Translations under genes and position numbers: made by a program | The notes under the pieces: model-generated | Databases searched by the model: none | Seen by the model: only the letters and a program-made list of their open reading frames with translations | Told to the model about the DNA's origin: nothing | Assembly (NCBI GenBank): GCA_014529385.2 | Contig: CM043962.1 | Span: 37,231,098 to 37,295,097, forward strand | Direction of reading: 5' to 3' | DNA length: 64,000 bases | DNA from: Adiantum capillus-veneris | Taxonomy: Eukaryota; Streptophyta; Polypodiopsida; Polypodiales; Pteridaceae | In this document: one piece after another, positions 59,895-64,000 of the stretch | Numbering within the stretch: position 1 is the stretch's first letter | Layout of the letters: every line of letters begins with the position of its first letter

Positions 59895-62771
59895 TCATGC
59901 GGACGGCTGATGCGACGCCCAAACGCTGCCTTTTCGATATTTAGTTGCGCGCCAAGCTTCGTGGCCGAGGGATGCTCGTGAGCGTTTCCACTTCTCGGAT
60001 GCTGCAGTACGGGAAGCGTTGCGTAGCTGCTTTGCTAACATCGATTCTCTTGCTTTCTCAATAGTACGAGTTCTCCCAAAGGTGTGCCTAAAAAACCAAT
60101 TAAACATCTCTTGGAGGTAGTTGGAGTGTGAACTACCACCACCATGCCGAGTATTCTTGAAGTAGACTCCTTTTGCTCGATAGTGAGACTTCTCCATGCC
60201 TTGTGTACTCCATATATCAAGCAAACCATAGCGGTCCATGAAGTATGCACCATGCGCATAGAGAATGTGCTAAAACAACCAAAAAGGAGATAAGCGAATA
60301 GAAAAGTTACATTTTCAAACATTGCATATGTATTAAGTCCATTAAAACAACCATGTAGTGTGTAATATTGCTTTCAGACCATCCATCCTTAGCGGCCTTT
60401 GTGAATTCATAAAGCACCTTCTTGAACTCCTCTCGCTGCTCAACGGTGGTGCTTGAAAGATTCATCAATTGCACAACCTTTTGAAAGGATGACCATACTA
60501 GCTTGCGTTGGTTAGCAACCTCCACATTGGGATCTTTGTCCGTCGTGCATGAACACAAATCTTTCCACAACTCCCACCGCTTCTCACTTGCTAGATCGAC
60601 ACTTGCCTTGGATACCTGCATTGGAGACTTTGACATCTTCTTGAAAAATCGACGTGCTTTGGCTCCATTCATGGAAACCTTCTGTGCCACCTCATATGTC
60701 TTCTCCCTACAAGTCTCTGCTACAATGTTCACCCTTGATTGGTGACATCCAATCTCATTAAGGAGCGTCTCCACCCCCTGCAAGGAGTCTTTTGACCGTT
60801 GAAGGGGCTTCATTGTGAAAGCATAATCAATGTGATGCTTTAAGATCCTATCAAATATTTGCATAAACGCATGCAATGTGCAAAAGTGAACATTGTTGAG
60901 GGAGAAGGGAATTATGGGGTTCCACCCAGGATCTTTGCTATCCCTATTGGGCACCTGCAGCATATCACATGAAAGAACCGAACTTTGCCACTCCCTATTT
61001 ATATGGTCATCATTATCATCGTCTTGACCTTCCACTTGAGTTGCTCGACTTGTCTTGTGCCCTTTCATACAGAATGGACAGGGAAGTAAAGAATTTGCAC
61101 CTTGTTTGCATCCAAGCATGCACTTTATGGTTTTTAGATCACCACCTAAATGCCATTCAACATCAAACTCCCTACGTCCTGGAACCATGAGCTTCTCACC
61201 GTTTATTTGAGCTTTAATGATCGACCTCTGTGACCCATGGGATTCTACTGAAAATCCATGCAAGGACTTCATGTGTCTCTTTCGGAACTTCAATTGCACC
61301 AAGCCACCATATATCCTTCTCTGATTGCACACTAAAAGAGGGCTTTGTCGCTTCACACGAACTGCAAGATTGCTTGGCATAAGCTAGGGCTTCATTCATA
61401 AGCGTGATGCTCATTCTCTCCAACTTTCTTCCTTTAACAATTACACACTCATCCAACTTCAGCACGAACACAAGCTTGCCTTCAAGAATTGCCAACAACA
61501 TAAAGCCTGAGAATGCATGTTATGACACATCATAGAGCATGTAGGCAACTCTAAACTAACCTGCATCACTCAAATTGTAGAAGACAGCCATGGACTGCTG
61601 CAATCGTATCAAGTCCACAAAGATATTGTTGAATTTGGTGTAAACAAACCCTTCGGTCCGCAACACACTGTTAGAAACAGCACCGCTTCCCTTCCCGCGG
61701 CCCTTCCTTCCTTGTGATTTGCTACGGAGTGGCTGAAGAGGCATCGTGTCTTCAATATACAAGTAGTCCCCTAATCGGTGAACAACATCTTCATTTGACA
61801 CCTTCTTGGAAATCTGCACTCTGTGAGGAAGTGGGAATAGGTTTTCCGTGACTCCTCGACTTCTTAATGCATCTTTTAACACTTGATGTATTGCTTGATA
61901 GCTCTTGGTACTAATCCCAATAGCATCACAAATATCCTGAACATCTAGATCAGTGACAATATTAGAAAAATCTCTAAGAACTCTCTTAGTGATTGCGTCT
62001 TTCAAGTGTTTTGCCTCTGGAGCATCAAGCATCCCAATAAAATCCTCTTTGTTGAAACAAGAACGAAGTAAAGTAGCCCTAGCTGACGCATTCTCGTCGC
62101 CGCACGTTTCTTGGACGAAGTTCCTATTGCCCAAAACAACAATGATGAGCCGTATAAAACTTAAACAACATGAGGGATAGAACATGTTACCTCATAGCTG
62201 TCACCCTTCGTTTTCTTGCACCTCCACGTGGTGAAAGAGTCTAAATTTCGGACAACTCTCGTTTCCTCACCCTACCTCCCATGGCAGTACTCTTCATGTG
62301 TGAAAGAGTATCCTCAAGCTTTTTAATTACATTTTCCTTGGTTGTGATGGTGCTCTTTGCCTCCTCAAGCACACTAGTAGCTGTTTGCATCTGAGCTTGA
62401 AGATTGTGGAAACACCCATTGAGCAACTGCCAATGACGCAAGTAGATCTCGGACCGCGCAATCTCGTGTTTGTTGAGTCTCTTGCAGTAGCCCAACAAAC
62501 CTTGCTCTCCATTTCCAACGTATTGCAACAATGATGGAATGTTTGTAAAAGACGGATAAACAGTGAGAGAAGGATCCTTTGGATACAAGCATCCGTCTGT
62601 CTAGAGATCCACATTCTTCTCCCCTTGAGCGCGGCGTTCGTTGGTTGAAGGTAATGTACCCAAGCATGTTTTCTTTGTCGGAACATACTCTTGAGGTAGG
62701 CGTAGGAAAAGCCCTGGAGACCTACCGCGTGAAGAGCTTGCTGGGACATTGGTCACGTCGTCAAGAGGCAT
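59895..62771 (-). pseudogene. DDE-type transposase, four exons
   Basis: Exons 62,771-62,191, 62,123-61,561, 61,506-60,352 and 60,269-59,895 are joined by introns of 67, 54 and 82 bp with GT...AG ends and matching phases. The protein would be about 890 residues. Exon 1 holds a likely coiled coil (LQAQMQTATSVLEEAKSTIT, continuing to LEDTLSHMK). Likely catalytic acids are in VLKLDECVIVKG (exon 3 start), HLGGDLKTIKCMLG (then LLPCPFCMKGHK, zinc-binding-like) and STQGMEKSHYRAKG (exon 4). LNNVHFCTLHAFMQIFDRIL is a further transposase-like block. Defects are TAG at 62,601 and 62,241, both fitting former CAG, and a one-base frameshift near 61,320. An in-frame upstream ATG at 62,936 could add 55 residues. 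The superfamily is not assigned. Confidence 0.8.
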
Positions 62772-62775
62772 TGTA

Positions 62776-62854
62776 GGATGGAGAGATGGAGCTTGAAGGA
62801 TGGAGAGATAGAGCTTGTAGGATGGAGAGATGGAGCTTGAAGGATGGAGAGATG
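62776..62854. repeat. 22-bp tandem repeat upstream of transposase ATG
   Basis: About 3.6 copies of GGATGGAGAGATGGAGCTTG plus two bases, starting at 62,776, 62,798, 62,820 and 62,842. It lies just upstream of the chosen transposase start, or inside the coding region if the ATG at 62,936 is used. It could be a binding array or simply a slipped leader. Confidence 0.85.
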
Positions 62855-62936
62855 GGTGCGTAGGTGCAGCAGCAGGTGCAGGTGCAAGGGGGATGGGTGT
62901 AGGAGAGGAGCTTAGATTAGGAGAGAGAGTTTTCAA

Positions 62937-63351
62937 TTTTGGGGGGAATTTTCTAAAAGTTTGGAGGGAGTAAAAAAATGTTGAATTTTGAGTAATTTAA
63001 CTTAAAAATCTTTTTTTAAAAATTATGTGTATATGTTGGGGGTACTTTTTAGGGGGGAATAGAGTTTTTTTGAAAGTTTTTGAAAAAAGTCATTTTTTTT
63101 ACCTCTTTGACCCACGGATTTGCTTAGGTGGCATGGGAGAGTTAAGAGGCCACTTACAAGTTGGCCAAAAAGGTAGAGAGAGAAGACCCCCTACCCCCCT
63201 ACTTTTCAAATGGTTTACCCCCCCCCCCCCCCCCCCCCCCCCCCTACCTTTTTAGGGGTCAAAGGTGGAGGAGACCCTACCAAAATAGCCCCATTCAAAG
63301 CCTTTGTCCCCCTTAATCTTGGCAGGCTTCCTTTAAATTAGGGATTCTTAC
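62937..63351. other. Right subterminal region of the transposon
   Basis: Non-coding, with A/T-rich and G-rich stretches plus the C27 tract. No detectable homology to the left subterminal region beyond the poly-G/C tract and general composition. Confidence 0.5.
63218..63244 (+). repeat. Subterminal poly-C tract, C27
   Basis: An uninterrupted run of 27 C, about 140 bp from the right end, equivalent to the G25 tract of the left end in inverted orientation. Confidence 0.93.
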
Positions 63352-63384
63352 AAGGCCCATGGAGAGTCCATTTTTTTCCTAATG
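63352..63384 (-). repeat. Right terminal inverted repeat
   Basis: Reverse complement of the left terminal repeat with two differences in 33 bp. Confidence 0.92.
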
Positions 63385-63990
63385 TACACGTGTTGTGGTT
63401 TCAGCATGTCTCAAGTATAGATAATCATAACCCCAATCTTGTACCATCTTGAGTTGCCTCATGAATGGTCTTCCAAGGATGATTTCATAGTTATTTTTCT
63501 TGCCAAAGTCAACTATGGAAAAAGTATGCGCATACTCTATACCACAAGAAGACACCACTATCGCTTCTAGCAATCCCATGGGTCTTTCCACATGCCCATC
63601 CGCTAACTTTAATTTTATTCTGGTTGCTCTAAAGGCGGGCCTATCCCATTTCTCCCATATTTGTTTTGTTGCTATGGCAATTCCTGCTCCGCTGTCAAGT
63701 ATAGCTTTCGTTTCAATCCCATTATACTCGACAGGCAAAGTGGCATTACCATCTTCTCCTTCACAATACTCTCCTACTTTGTTCAGAGGTACCGGTCTTA
63801 CATTTGATCTAGGTTTCTCGATCTCATCTAGCTCTTTTTCCAGGAACCTTAACGGGCTTTTGATCCCAATTTTTTCCAAGCATTTTCCTATATCTGTCCA
63901 CATACTTGGCCTGATTTTCAAAAGTTTTGCCAACGTAATTGTGCACTTCACTGGCGTGGATAGCAAGTCAGTCAAATTTTTTGTGTCCAA
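63379..63990 (-). pseudogene. Retroelement aspartic protease segment (upstream half)
   Basis: A 203-residue open frame contains a retropepsin domain: LPVEYNGIETKAILDSGAGI (catalytic DSG, residues 99-101), then IKLKLADGHVERPMGLLEAI and YEIILGRPFMRQLKMVQDWG. The last codons lie in the transposon terminal repeat, so the natural frame ended its match at about 63,385 and resumes at 52,433. It probably starts beyond the window edge. It would process the Gag-like polyprotein. Here DSG is intact, unlike the second protease-like domain at 51,460. Confidence 0.8.
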
Positions 63991-64000
63991 TTCTTTTGTG

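Larger units (their letters stand above)
52434..63384. mobile_element. 10.95-kb DNA transposon carrying a histone H3 gene
   Basis: The element is bounded by 33-bp inverted repeats matching at 31 of 33 positions and starting CATTAGGAAAAA. It splits a minus-strand retroelement, whose coding sequence ends at 63,385 and resumes at 52,433, which independently confirms both ends. Contents in order: CT-rich leader, unknown gene A (+), unknown gene B (+), a repeat-rich middle with two hairpins, histone H3 variant (-) and transposase (-). A clear target duplication could not be established (flanking bases GTA and AAA on the coding strand). The TIR start resembles CACTA-type ends with one change, but the transposase is not of the familiar CACTA type, so the superfamily is left open. 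Confidence 0.88.

Overview
The window reads as nuclear DNA from a land plant, most likely a fern or another non-seed plant. It is AT-rich and gene-poor, crowded with (GA)n, (CT)n and (CA)n microsatellites, and packed with decayed mobile elements. Two LTR retrotransposons carry the usual plant primer-binding site for initiator-Met tRNA. A fern is favoured because the only intact-looking host gene encodes a CyanoVirin-N homology (CVNH) protein, a family known from ferns and fungi. A degenerate tract of plant-type PPR coding sequence also fits. The lineage call is inference.

Layout. 1-452 is part of a dispersed repeat that reappears inverted near 57 kb. 5.0-10.65 kb is a truncated Ty3/gypsy element (5' LTR, PBS, gag, protease, RT, RNase H, start of integrase). 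10.65-13.1 kb is an old degenerate tandem array, and 13.1-15.4 kb is a minus-strand PPR pseudogene tract ending in a strong foldback. 15.4-28.4 kb has no recognised gene, only microsatellites and short tandem duplications. 28.4-33.97 kb is a Ty1/copia element with both short LTRs. 34.5-42.9 kb looks like a decayed Helentron-type rolling-circle element: an RPA-like gene, then a Rep/HUH protein, then an endonuclease domain. A solo gypsy LTR (36.2-37.9 kb) and a small LTR-bearing element (40.8-42.3 kb) are nested in it. 43.0-44.2 kb is the CVNH gene. 47.7-52.4 kb plus 63.4-64.0 kb is a minus-strand LTR element encoding Gag/protease-like proteins without a visible reverse transcriptase.

The most interesting object is a 10.95-kb DNA transposon (52,434-63,384) inserted in that LTR element. 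It has 33-bp terminal inverted repeats and matching poly-G/poly-C tracts near both ends. It carries four genes. Two are plus-strand genes of unknown function with clean introns. One is a minus-strand transposase with plausible D, D and E motifs. The fourth, just downstream of the transposase, is a divergent histone H3: it begins with the exact H3 tail start ARTKQTAR, continues through a long novel tail, and ends in a well-conserved H3 histone fold. Every in-frame stop seen in these genes is one C-to-T change away from Gln or Arg, so the encoded proteins are easy to read. The pattern suggests decay by deamination of methylated cytosine.
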